A stretch of DNA of 64,000 nucleotides from positions 8,756 through 72,755 of the forward strand of contig JAFUSN010000002.1 of the NCBI GenBank assembly GCA_017467625.1. The letters run 5' to 3'. Source of the DNA: RGIG1681 sp017467625. Lineage in GTDB: Bacteria > Bacillota > Clostridia > Christensenellales > UBA1242. Made by a program: the position numbers and the translations under genes. Every line of letters starts with the position of its first letter. Positions within the stretch are counted from its first letter, which is position 1. Positions 34,596 through 41,601 of the stretch are shown here, piece after piece. Under the pieces are notes generated by a model that was not told the DNA's origin, searched no databases, and saw only the letters and a program-made list of their open reading frames with translations.

Positions 34596-34630
34596 ATAAA
34601 AAAATCACTGAAATTTCAGTGATTTTTTTT
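34596..34630. terminator. bidirectional terminator between small peptide and GT8 gene
   Basis: AAAATCACTGAAA is followed directly by its complement TTTCAGTGATTTT, flanked by A- and T-runs, serving genes from both sides. Confidence 0.9.
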
Positions 34631-34645
34631 GATTTTATTTAATTT

Positions 34646-35563
34646 TTATTCAAAATGATTTTTTAAATCCAAAAGATATTTCAAATACTCTGTTTTTTGA
34701 GCATATTTCCAAAAATTATCATTAAACTTTGAATTTGTTCTAAGCCATGGCTTTCTTGTTCCGGCATAATGAATTATTTTTGGATTCTTTTCACTTTCTA
34801 AATACTCATTAAATAAATGCTCTGGCAATTTTGCATAACTTCCATCTTGGTCTTCCATAAAATCCCAAGCTGCATCTAAAATTACAACACTGTCTTTTGC
34901 GACATAGTTAAACAAATCTTGATCATATTGTTTCCAATCTTTTGATATGGCAAGATTGAGCAGATTTGTTGTGTCAAATTTGCTGTTAAATTCCTCAATA
35001 TTTAACAGCATAACGCCTGATGCAAAGTAGTTATCAAAATTGGTTATTCCAATTTCATTTATTCTATATTTTGTTCTTTCAAAGTTGTGTGAGTAACAAG
35101 CAGCAATGCCTTCATAATCACGAATAGCACCAATGAGATTGTTTGACAGGTCAACTTGAAACAGTTTTGCAACATCGTCTTCAACAATTAAATCTGCATC
35201 TAAAAACAAAACCTTTGTGTATTCACTCATGATTGAAGGAACTAAAACCCTGTAATAAATTTCATCAGTATACTTTGTGTTTGTTATCTCTGACCATGTG
35301 TAAAACTTATAGCCAAAAACAAGTGGACCAACATTAACAAAGCGTATTGAAAAATTTTTGTGGTTTGCAATTTGTTTTAAAATGTTTGTTTGATTTTCAA
35401 TGTCAATTGAAGTCATTAAAATAACAATATCATAGTTGTTTTCAGGTGAACTATTTTCAATTATTGATTCAATTGTCGTTGAAAGCAATGGAATATACCT
35501 GTCATTTGCTGAAAAACAAATGGGAATTAAATTATTTGAAAATGCTGGTTTAATTGTCTCCAT
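34646..35563 (-). CDS. glycosyltransferase family 8 protein
   Basis: 305-residue retaining glycosyltransferase of the GT8 (LgtC/glycogenin-like) type. PICFSANDRYIPLLSTTIES opens the nucleotide-binding fold (about 14-33), the metal-binding D-A-D motif is at residues 122-124 (FLDADLI), and the family's C-terminal HxxGxxKPW appears as HYAGTRKPW. It would transfer a hexose from UDP-sugar to a cell-surface acceptor, not identifiable here. No transmembrane segment. It stands alone, without other polysaccharide genes. Confidence 0.88.
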   Translation of the reverse strand: METIKPAFSNNLIPICFSANDRYIPLLSTTIESIIENSSPENNYDIVILMTSIDIENQTNILKQIANHKNFSIRFVNVGPLVFGYKFYTWSEITNTKYTDEIYYRVLVPSIMSEYTKVLFLDADLIVEDDVAKLFQVDLSNNLIGAIRDYEGIAACYSHNFERTKYRINEIGITNFDNYFASGVMLLNIEEFNSKFDTTNLLNLAISKDWKQYDQDLFNYVAKDSVVILDAAWDFMEDQDGSYAKLPEHLFNEYLESEKNPKIIHYAGTRKPWLRTNSKFNDNFWKYAQKTEYLKYLLDLKNHFE

Positions 35564-35581
35564 AATGACCTCCTTTTATTA

Positions 35582-35606
35582 AAAAATAGCCATGTGGCTA
35601 TTTTTA
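35582..35606 (-). terminator. terminator of the LOG-family gene
   Basis: On the minus strand AAAAATAGCCA pairs with TGGCTATTTTT around a two-base loop, then T. It overlaps the stop codon of the gene. Confidence 0.85.
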
Positions 35607-36161
35607 GTTATTGTTAAGTTTCTGTTCACGAACTTTTTCAATTTCAGCAATAATTTGCTCTGGTGTTTCACACCATGTGAAAAAGTCATATTGAAATTTT
35701 GTCAAAACTCCAGCTTCAAACATAAAGTCATTCATCTCTTTTAAATGATTGTAAAAACCATTAATGTTGTAAATTAAAACCTTGTCGGTGTCAAACTTAC
35801 TTTTAATTGAATCTGTAATCATGTAAAGCTCGGCAAGTGTTCCATTTCCACCTGGCAAAACGATCGTTAAATCAGTGTTTCTGAGTGCAACTTGTTGAAG
35901 CATAAAAAGAGTGTCAACTGCAGTCACTGAGTTTGCAATCATTCCCTGTGCTTCATGTGCATAAGGTGTTGGGACAATAATATCAACAAAACCATCTCCA
36001 GCAATCATTGATTTATACATTTCACCAATTGAACCTGTTGTTGCTCCAACGCACATAACGCCGTCATTGTGAGCCAAAAGGTTTTCGGCAATTTTAGAAA
36101 TTCCTTCAAGATACTCAGGTTTAATATGCTTATCAACTGAGCCACAAACAAATACTTTCAT
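35604..36161 (-). CDS. LOG-family protein (TIGR00730-like)
   Basis: 185-residue Rossmann-like protein of the LONELY GUY / 'lysine decarboxylase-like' family. The hallmark PGGNGTLAE (PGGxGTxxE) lies near residues 101-109. The first signature, normally GGGxxGxMG, is changed to GATTGSIGEMY. Many relatives are nucleoside 5'-monophosphate phosphoribohydrolases; the altered first motif leaves the substrate open. GGAG precedes the ATG, and a TTGCTA-17-TATACT promoter lies upstream. Single-gene transcript. Confidence 0.82.
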   Translation of the reverse strand: MKVFVCGSVDKHIKPEYLEGISKIAENLLAHNDGVMCVGATTGSIGEMYKSMIAGDGFVDIIVPTPYAHEAQGMIANSVTAVDTLFMLQQVALRNTDLTIVLPGGNGTLAELYMITDSIKSKFDTDKVLIYNINGFYNHLKEMNDFMFEAGVLTKFQYDFFTWCETPEQIIAEIEKVREQKLNNN

Positions 36162-36182
36162 AATTTTCTCCTTTACCCGTTT

Positions 36183-36211
36183 AGTATATCATATGCCAAA
36201 ATTTATAGCAA
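36183..36211 (-). promoter_or_regulatory. promoter of the LOG-family gene
   Basis: On the minus strand TTGCTA-17-TATACT, about 20 bases before the start codon. Confidence 0.75.
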
Positions 36212-36267
36212 ATAAAAAATGCTATGAAAATAGCCTGTAAAATATAAAAAAATTATAATAAATATAA

Positions 36268-37164
36268 CTAAATTTTAAATTCACTGCTAGTTTTGAAGTC
36301 TGGAGTGAAGCAAGTGTTTGCGCTTGAAAATTCTTGAACAAACACATTTTTAAATTGTAGTTCATTAAGTTTATTTACCAAAATTTTATATTCAATTGGT
36401 TTAATTCTTCTGTTAATTTCGGGATAATTTTTTGCTTTAAACATTGGAACATATTGGCTCATTAAACTAACAATTGTTGAGTTTCCAAGATTGTCATTTA
36501 TCCAATTTATAATTTTTAAACTATCATCGGTGTGCCCCGGAAGAACAAGGTGGCGAATGATGATTCCACGCTTCATCAATCCGTTTTTAATAATATCTTC
36601 AGGAATAATTTTTCGCATTTCAATAATGGATTTAGTGCAAAAATCGCTGTAATTTTCAGCAAGAGAATATTTTTTTGCGGAATTTTTTGAATAATATTTA
36701 AAATCTGTTAAAAAAATTTCAACCATTCCTTCAAGACTTTTAATTGTTTCAGGATTTTCGTAGCCTGAGGTGTTCCACACAATTGGAATTTTTGGTTTGT
36801 AAATTTTAAGAGCTTCAACAATCTCAGCGGTGTAATGGGTGGGGGTTACAAGGTTAATGTTAAATGCGCCAGCAGATTCAAGTTCTCGAAAAATTTCAGA
36901 CAGTCTTTTAATTGAAATGGTTTTGCCTTCGCCACCTGATGAAATTTCGCTGTTTTGACAATAGCAACACTTCAAATTACAATTTGAAAAAAATATGGCG
37001 CCACTTCCTATGTCTTTTTCATCTCCACTAATCAGGGGTTCTTCAAAGTGATGAAGCATAACTTTTGAAATTTTAACAGTTCCACTTTCCGCATTGCAAA
37101 AGCCCAAAGTTTCACTTCGGTTAACACCACACTTTCTTGGACAAATGTTGCATTTAAGTTCCAT
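36268..37164 (-). CDS. radical SAM protein, PflA/PflX-like
   Basis: 298-residue radical SAM protein. The iron-sulfur motif CNLKCCYC (C62, C66, C69) binds the 4Fe-4S cluster that splits S-adenosylmethionine. An N-terminal cluster CNICPRKCGVNR...GFC adds three more Cys, as in PflX-like 'pyruvate formate-lyase activating enzyme-related' proteins. The target is unknown; no glycyl radical enzyme is adjacent. There is no ribosome site, and the -10 box ends seven bases before the ATG, so the mRNA is probably leaderless. It diverges from the rRNA methyltransferase gene. Confidence 0.87.
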   Translation of the reverse strand: MELKCNICPRKCGVNRSETLGFCNAESGTVKISKVMLHHFEEPLISGDEKDIGSGAIFFSNCNLKCCYCQNSEISSGGEGKTISIKRLSEIFRELESAGAFNINLVTPTHYTAEIVEALKIYKPKIPIVWNTSGYENPETIKSLEGMVEIFLTDFKYYSKNSAKKYSLAENYSDFCTKSIIEMRKIIPEDIIKNGLMKRGIIIRHLVLPGHTDDSLKIINWINDNLGNSTIVSLMSQYVPMFKAKNYPEINRRIKPIEYKILVNKLNELQFKNVFVQEFSSANTCFTPDFKTSSEFKI

Positions 37165-37171
37165 AAAATCA

Positions 37172-37199
37172 ATTATAAATAACCAATAAAAATAGTCAA
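37172..37199 (-). promoter_or_regulatory. promoter of the radical SAM gene (leaderless geometry)
   Basis: On the minus strand TTGACT-16-TATAAT; only TGATTTT separates the -10 box from the ATG. Confidence 0.78.
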
Positions 37200-37212
37200 T
37201 TGTTTATTTTGA

Positions 37213-37241
37213 TTGAAAAAAAAGATATATAATGATATAAT
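37213..37241 (+). promoter_or_regulatory. promoter of the rlmD-type gene
   Basis: TTGAAA-17-TATAAT ending 14 bases before the ATG at 37256; the predicted leader is under ten bases and lacks a clear ribosome site. Confidence 0.7.
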
Positions 37242-37255
37242 TTCTATAGGTTATT

Positions 37256-38593
37256 ATGTTAAAGAAGAATGATGAAATTGAAGTTTTAATTGAAAGACTT
37301 GGAATGAATGGTGAAGGAATTGCAACTTATGATGGCGTGGTTGTATTCGTTTTGTTCGCACTGCCTGGAGAAAGGGTGATTGCTCATATAATTAAGGATA
37401 TGAAAACTTATTTCATCGCAAAAGTTGTAAAACTGTTAAATGAATCAAATTTAAGAACCGTTCCACCATGTCCTTACTTTTTTAAATGCGGTGGGTGCGA
37501 CACCCAACATTTGTGCTATGAGGAGGAACTCAATTTCAAGCAAAATCTTGTAAGGGAAACAATTAAAAAATATGCTGGCATTGAAACAAATGTTGAGAAA
37601 ACCATTCCTTCAAATAAACAGTTTAGGTATAGAAACAAGTTTGCATTGCCAGTAAGAGAAATTGATGGGGAAATTGAAATTGGACTTTTTAGAAAAAATA
37701 GCCATGATATAATTCCAATAAGTGATTGTTTACTTCAAAGTGAAAAAATCGCAAAAATTATAAAAATATTCAAAGAATTTATGCGAAAATCAAAAGTAAC
37801 TGCATTTAATGATGAAACCAAATGTGGAATTATTAAACATGTTGTTGGGCGTGAATATGGCGACAGTATAATTTTAACAGTTGTTGTTACTGATAAAAAA
37901 TTTAATAATTTTGAGTTTTTGATTAGTGAACTTAAAAAAGAATTTAAATTTTTTGGTCTATATAAAAATGTTAACACACTGAACAACAATGTTATTTTTG
38001 GAAGTGAAGATGAACATGTTTTTGGGATTAAAGAACTTGAAATTGAAGAATTTGGAATTAGGTATTTTGTTAATAACAGAAGTTTTATGCAAGTTAATGA
38101 TTTTATTAAATCAAAAATTTATGAAGTTGTTTTAAATGAAACAAAAAATGCAAAAATGGTTGTTGACGCTTATAGTGGAGCAGGGCTTCTATCGTCAATA
38201 ATTGCTAAAAATGGTGCGACTGTTTATGGCGTTGAAATTGTTAAAGAAGCAACTCAAAATGCAGAAAATTTGAAAAAAATTAACAATTTAAACAATTTAA
38301 ATAATATAAATGGAGATTGTGCAAAGATTATTCCAGAGCTTTCAAATAAATTTAATGATGAATTTTTTGTTGTGGTTGATCCACCAAGAAAGGGGCTTGA
38401 CGAAAAGGTTGTGAAAGCTTTTATTGAAAGTAAGCCAAAAACAATTATTTACATTTCTTGCAATCCAGCAACGCTTGCAAGAGATTTAAAGGTGTTAATT
38501 GAAAAATATGATGTTGAATTTATAAAAACATTTGATATGTTTCCACAGACGAGCAATGTTGAAACACTTGTTAAGTTAAATTTAAGGAAATAA
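37256..38593 (+). CDS. rlmD: 23S rRNA (uracil-5-)-methyltransferase, RumA/RlmD family
   Basis: 445-residue SAM-dependent enzyme that makes 5-methyluridine in 23S rRNA. The N-terminal TRAM domain (about 1-60) is followed by the iron-sulfur Cys set C72, C78, C81 and C87 in PCPYFFKCGGCDTQHLC, the SAM site at AYSGAGLLSSIIA near 305, and the nucleophile Cys in ISCNPATLARDL near residue 402. Firmicutes enzymes of this family (RlmCD) may modify two sites; which one applies here is not visible. A short Asn/Leu repeat (NNLNNLNNIN) near residue 345 looks like a microsatellite expansion. A 51-codon gene follows by four bases. Confidence 0.92.
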   Translation: MLKKNDEIEVLIERLGMNGEGIATYDGVVVFVLFALPGERVIAHIIKDMKTYFIAKVVKLLNESNLRTVPPCPYFFKCGGCDTQHLCYEEELNFKQNLVRETIKKYAGIETNVEKTIPSNKQFRYRNKFALPVREIDGEIEIGLFRKNSHDIIPISDCLLQSEKIAKIIKIFKEFMRKSKVTAFNDETKCGIIKHVVGREYGDSIILTVVVTDKKFNNFEFLISELKKEFKFFGLYKNVNTLNNNVIFGSEDEHVFGIKELEIEEFGIRYFVNNRSFMQVNDFIKSKIYEVVLNETKNAKMVVDAYSGAGLLSSIIAKNGATVYGVEIVKEATQNAENLKKINNLNNLNNINGDCAKIIPELSNKFNDEFFVVVDPPRKGLDEKVVKAFIESKPKTIIYISCNPATLARDLKVLIEKYDVEFIKTFDMFPQTSNVETLVKLNLRK

Positions 38594-38597
38594 GGTT

Positions 38598-38753
38598 ATG
38601 GAAAAAACTGCAAATAATGATGATAAAAATAAAAAAAATATAGAAAATTTACGAAAAAATAGATTAAGAGCACAAAAGGAAAAACATAAAAAGCAATATT
38701 TTGATTTTTATGACGACATTAAAGATGGAACTCATAAAAGGGTGGATTGGTAA
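38598..38753 (+). CDS. small basic hypothetical protein (51 residues)
   Basis: 51-residue, very basic, Lys/Asn-rich protein (starts MEKTANNDDKNKKNIENLRK, ends THKRVDW). Its ATG follows the rlmD-type stop by four bases with AAGG as ribosome site, and its TAA overlaps the miaA ATG (TAATG). This tight coupling argues that it is translated. No family recognised; an RNA-binding accessory is possible given the charge and the neighbours, but that is inference. Confidence 0.6.
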   Translation: MEKTANNDDKNKKNIENLRKNRLRAQKEKHKKQYFDFYDDIKDGTHKRVDW

Positions 38754-39628
38754 TGGAAAAACTTGTAACGGTTGTGGGGCTCACTTCCTCAGGGAAAAGC
38801 ACACTTGGAATTGAACTTGCAAAGTATTTTAATGGTGAAATTATTTCGGCTGATTCAAGACAGGTTTATAAAAATTTAGACTGGTGTTCTGGAAAAGTTG
38901 ATGAGTACGAAAAAAAACAGGCACCGCACCATCTTTTGGATGTTGTGGAACTTGGAAAACAATTTACTCTTTTTGATTATCAAAATTTGGCATATAAAGC
39001 GATTGATGATGTTATTTCAAGGGGAAAACTTCCAATTTTAGTTGGTGGAACGGGTCTTTATTCAAGGGCAATTGTTGAGGGATATAACTTAACTGAAACA
39101 AAAGCAGATGAAAAATTTAGGGTTGAACTTGAAAAACTTTCAAAAGAAGAGCTTATTGATAAATGCAAACAACTTCACATTGAACTTCCAAACGAAATAA
39201 CTTCAAGAAGATTAATTCGCCTTATTGAAACTGCTGGAAAATTAAAAAAACCAAATCAGCCAAAATATGATGTGATTCAAATTGGAATTAGATGGAGCCG
39301 CGAAGCAATTTATGAGCGAATTAAACTTAGGCTTGAAAAGCGTATGCCAAATATGATTGAGGAAATTAAAAATTTGATTAGTAAAGGCGTAAGCACGGAA
39401 TTTTTAATGTCGCTTGGGCTTGAAGCAAAATTTGTAACTGAATATTTCTCTGGAAAGTTTGATGGCTACGAAACTTTTTTTGAAGAACTCTTCAAAGAAG
39501 AAAGACATTTTGCAAAGCGTCAGCAAACTTGGTTTAACAAAGAGAAAAATTTAATTTGGATTGATGCTGATGAAAATTTAACAAGAAATGCAATTTATGA
39601 AATTGAAAAATTTTTAAATAAAAAATAA
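38753..39628 (+). CDS. miaA: tRNA dimethylallyltransferase MiaA
   Basis: 291-residue enzyme that adds an isopentenyl group to A37 of tRNAs reading UNN codons. The P-loop GLTSSGKST is at about residues 9-17; the substrate-binding SADSRQVYKNLD stretch lies near 34-45, and the VGGTGLYSRAIVEGY motif near 97. The ATG at 38753 overlaps the stop of the 51-codon gene, giving translational coupling. The length is slightly under the usual 300-315. Confidence 0.95.
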   Translation: MEKLVTVVGLTSSGKSTLGIELAKYFNGEIISADSRQVYKNLDWCSGKVDEYEKKQAPHHLLDVVELGKQFTLFDYQNLAYKAIDDVISRGKLPILVGGTGLYSRAIVEGYNLTETKADEKFRVELEKLSKEELIDKCKQLHIELPNEITSRRLIRLIETAGKLKKPNQPKYDVIQIGIRWSREAIYERIKLRLEKRMPNMIEEIKNLISKGVSTEFLMSLGLEAKFVTEYFSGKFDGYETFFEELFKEERHFAKRQQTWFNKEKNLIWIDADENLTRNAIYEIEKFLNKK

Positions 39629-39647
39629 TTTAAAACAATTTAAAATG

Positions 39648-39676
39648 TTGGAAAAATTCAATTTAATTGATATAAT
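39648..39676 (+). promoter_or_regulatory. promoter of hisS-rdgB
   Basis: TTGGAA-17-TATAAT, about 20 bases before hisS, followed by a TAGGAG ribosome site. Confidence 0.78.
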
Positions 39677-39697
39677 GCAGTTATTTAGGAGAAAAGT

Positions 39698-40954
39698 ATG
39701 AAATATAACACAAGTCCCGTTCGTGGAACAGTTGACTATCTTCCAATTGAAATGGAAACGATTTCATTTGCAAGGGATATAATTTTAAAAACTTATAAAT
39801 CAAATGGATTTTTACAAATAAAAACACCAATTCTTGAAAATTTAGATTTGCTTACTGGTGGAGATTCTGGTGATAATCAAAAACTTATGTTTAAAACAAT
39901 CAAGCGTGGTATGGCACTTGATTTAACAAAGGAAAATTTAACTGAGGCTGATATTGTTGAAGAGGGTCTTCGCTATGATTTAACAGTTCCTCTTGTTAGG
40001 CTTTTTGCCAATAACAGAGAAAAACTTCCAAATCCTTTTAAAGCAATTCAAATTGATGATGTTTTTAGAGCAGAGAGACCTCAAAAGGGAAGGGTGCGTC
40101 AATTTACTCAATGTGATATTGATATTTTGGGTGACAGCAGTCCACTTGCTGAAATTGATTTGTTGACATCTGGTCTTGAAGCTTATTTAAAACTTGGATT
40201 TAGAAATATTTCGCTAAAAATTAACGATAGAAGAGTTTTGAATGAAATTATTGAAAAGTGCGGATTTGAACCTCAAGATATTGTTTCAATTTGTGTGAGT
40301 CTTGATAAGTTTGGCAAAATTGGAACCGATGGGGTGAAGACAGAACTTATTCAAAATGGTTATGATGAAAAAAAAGTTGGAAAACTTTTAAATGTTTTTG
40401 AGGAACTTAAACAAGCTTCAACCAACGCTGAAAGTTTTGATAAACTTTTGCAATTTGGAATTTCAAATGGAGTTGTTGAAAATTTAAAGCTTATTACAAC
40501 CGAAGTTCAAAAACATATCCCATCTGAATTTAAAGTTGTGTATGATGCAACAATAATCCGTGGTCAGGGCTACTATACAGGAACAATTTATGAAGTTTAT
40601 GACGATGAATTTGGAAGGGCGATTGGCGGTGGCGGAAGATATGATAAAATGGTTGAAAAAATGATTGGCGTGAGTGTTCCAGCTGTTGGATTTTCAATTG
40701 GATTTTATCCTGTTTGCATGCTTATGAATGAACGAAAATTTTCGTCTACAAATCAAAAACTTGCGCTTGTGTTTGATAAAAACAGCAATGTTGATGAAAT
40801 TTTAAATGCTAAAAATGAATTTAAAAACAAGGGATTTGATGTTTCAATATTTGAGTTTCCAAAAAACTTTAACAATTTTGCTGAAAGACTTAAGGCGAAC
40901 GGATACAAAAAATTAGTTAAAATGTCTAGTTTAGATAAAATTATTGAACTTTAG
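39698..40954 (+). CDS. hisS: histidine--tRNA ligase
   Basis: 418-residue class IIa synthetase. Motif 2 includes AERPQKGRVRQFTQCDIDIL (near 127-146), motif 3 lies in IGGGGRYDKMV near 310, and the histidine-specific loop appears as RGQGYYTGTIYEV (usually RGLDYYTG). RYDLTVPLVRLFANN near 88 is also typical. The QCDIDILG form belongs to the class of HisRS closer to the eukaryote-like branch than to E. coli HisS. A TAGGAG site precedes the ATG; rdgB follows by eight bases. HisZ is less likely because the catalytic motifs are present. Confidence 0.92.
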   Translation: MKYNTSPVRGTVDYLPIEMETISFARDIILKTYKSNGFLQIKTPILENLDLLTGGDSGDNQKLMFKTIKRGMALDLTKENLTEADIVEEGLRYDLTVPLVRLFANNREKLPNPFKAIQIDDVFRAERPQKGRVRQFTQCDIDILGDSSPLAEIDLLTSGLEAYLKLGFRNISLKINDRRVLNEIIEKCGFEPQDIVSICVSLDKFGKIGTDGVKTELIQNGYDEKKVGKLLNVFEELKQASTNAESFDKLLQFGISNGVVENLKLITTEVQKHIPSEFKVVYDATIIRGQGYYTGTIYEVYDDEFGRAIGGGGRYDKMVEKMIGVSVPAVGFSIGFYPVCMLMNERKFSSTNQKLALVFDKNSNVDEILNAKNEFKNKGFDVSIFEFPKNFNNFAERLKANGYKKLVKMSSLDKIIEL

Positions 40955-40962
40955 AGGTTGAT

Positions 40963-41553
40963 ATGAAAACAATTGTTTTAGCGTCAAGCAATGCACACAA
41001 AATTATTGAACTTGAGGAAATGATTCAGGGAGTTAAGTTGCTTTCACTTAAAGATATAAACTTTTTTGAGGATATTGATGAAACTGGAACAACAACTAAT
41101 GAAAATGCTGAAATTAAGGTCCGTGCTGTTTTGGAGTTTGAAAAAAAACAGGGGCTGGCTTTTCCAGTTTTGGCTGATGATTCAGGTTTGTTTGTTAATG
41201 CGCTTGGTGGAGAACCGGGAGTTCACACTGCAAGATATGCTGTTGATCATAGTGATGAGGCAAACCGTAAAAAACTTTTATTTAATTTAAATGGAAAAGA
41301 AGACAGAACTGCATATTTTGAATGTACTCTTTGCTATGCTGATTTTAATGAAATTCATTTTTTTACTGGAAGAACATTTGGTAAGATTTCTGAAGTTGAG
41401 AGGGGAAGCAGTGGTTTTGCTTATGACTGCTTATTTATTTCAGATGATTTAAATAAAACTTTTGCTGAGGCCACTGCAGATGAAAAAAACAGCGTTTCGC
41501 ATAGGTTTAGAGCAGTTCAAAAACTTAAGGAGTACTTAAAAAATCACGATTAA
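40963..41553 (+). CDS. rdgB: XTP/dITP pyrophosphatase (RdgB/HAM1)
   Basis: 196-residue house-cleaning enzyme that removes non-canonical purine triphosphates. The N-terminal IVLASSNAHKIIELEEMI holds the conserved SxNxxK motif, LADDSGLFVNALGGEPGVHT (about 67-86) the catalytic Asp, and the C-terminal SVSHRFRAVQKL the SHR motif. It is the second gene after hisS, and ends at a terminator. Confidence 0.94.
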   Translation: MKTIVLASSNAHKIIELEEMIQGVKLLSLKDINFFEDIDETGTTTNENAEIKVRAVLEFEKKQGLAFPVLADDSGLFVNALGGEPGVHTARYAVDHSDEANRKKLLFNLNGKEDRTAYFECTLCYADFNEIHFFTGRTFGKISEVERGSSGFAYDCLFISDDLNKTFAEATADEKNSVSHRFRAVQKLKEYLKNHD

Positions 41554-41566
41554 TCGTGGTTTTTAT
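41540..41566 (+). terminator. terminator after rdgB
   Basis: AAAATCACGAT pairs with ATCGTGGTTTT (one G-T pair) around two bases, followed by T. The promoter of the next gene starts two bases later. Confidence 0.85.
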
Positions 41567-41567
41567 T

Positions 41568-41595
41568 TTGAAAAAAAATAGTGATAGTTTATAAT
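41568..41595 (+). promoter_or_regulatory. promoter of the yfhO-like gene (leaderless geometry)
   Basis: TTGAAA-16-TATAAT; six bases (CTAACT) separate the -10 box from the ATG at 41602, with no ribosome site. Confidence 0.78.
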
Positions 41596-41601
41596 CTAAC
41601 T

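Noticed and set aside
34646..37164. Surface-polysaccharide or radical-SAM peptide biosynthesis cluster
   Set aside because: The GT8, LOG-family and radical SAM genes have separate promoters or terminators and no precursor peptide, polymerase or flippase nearby.
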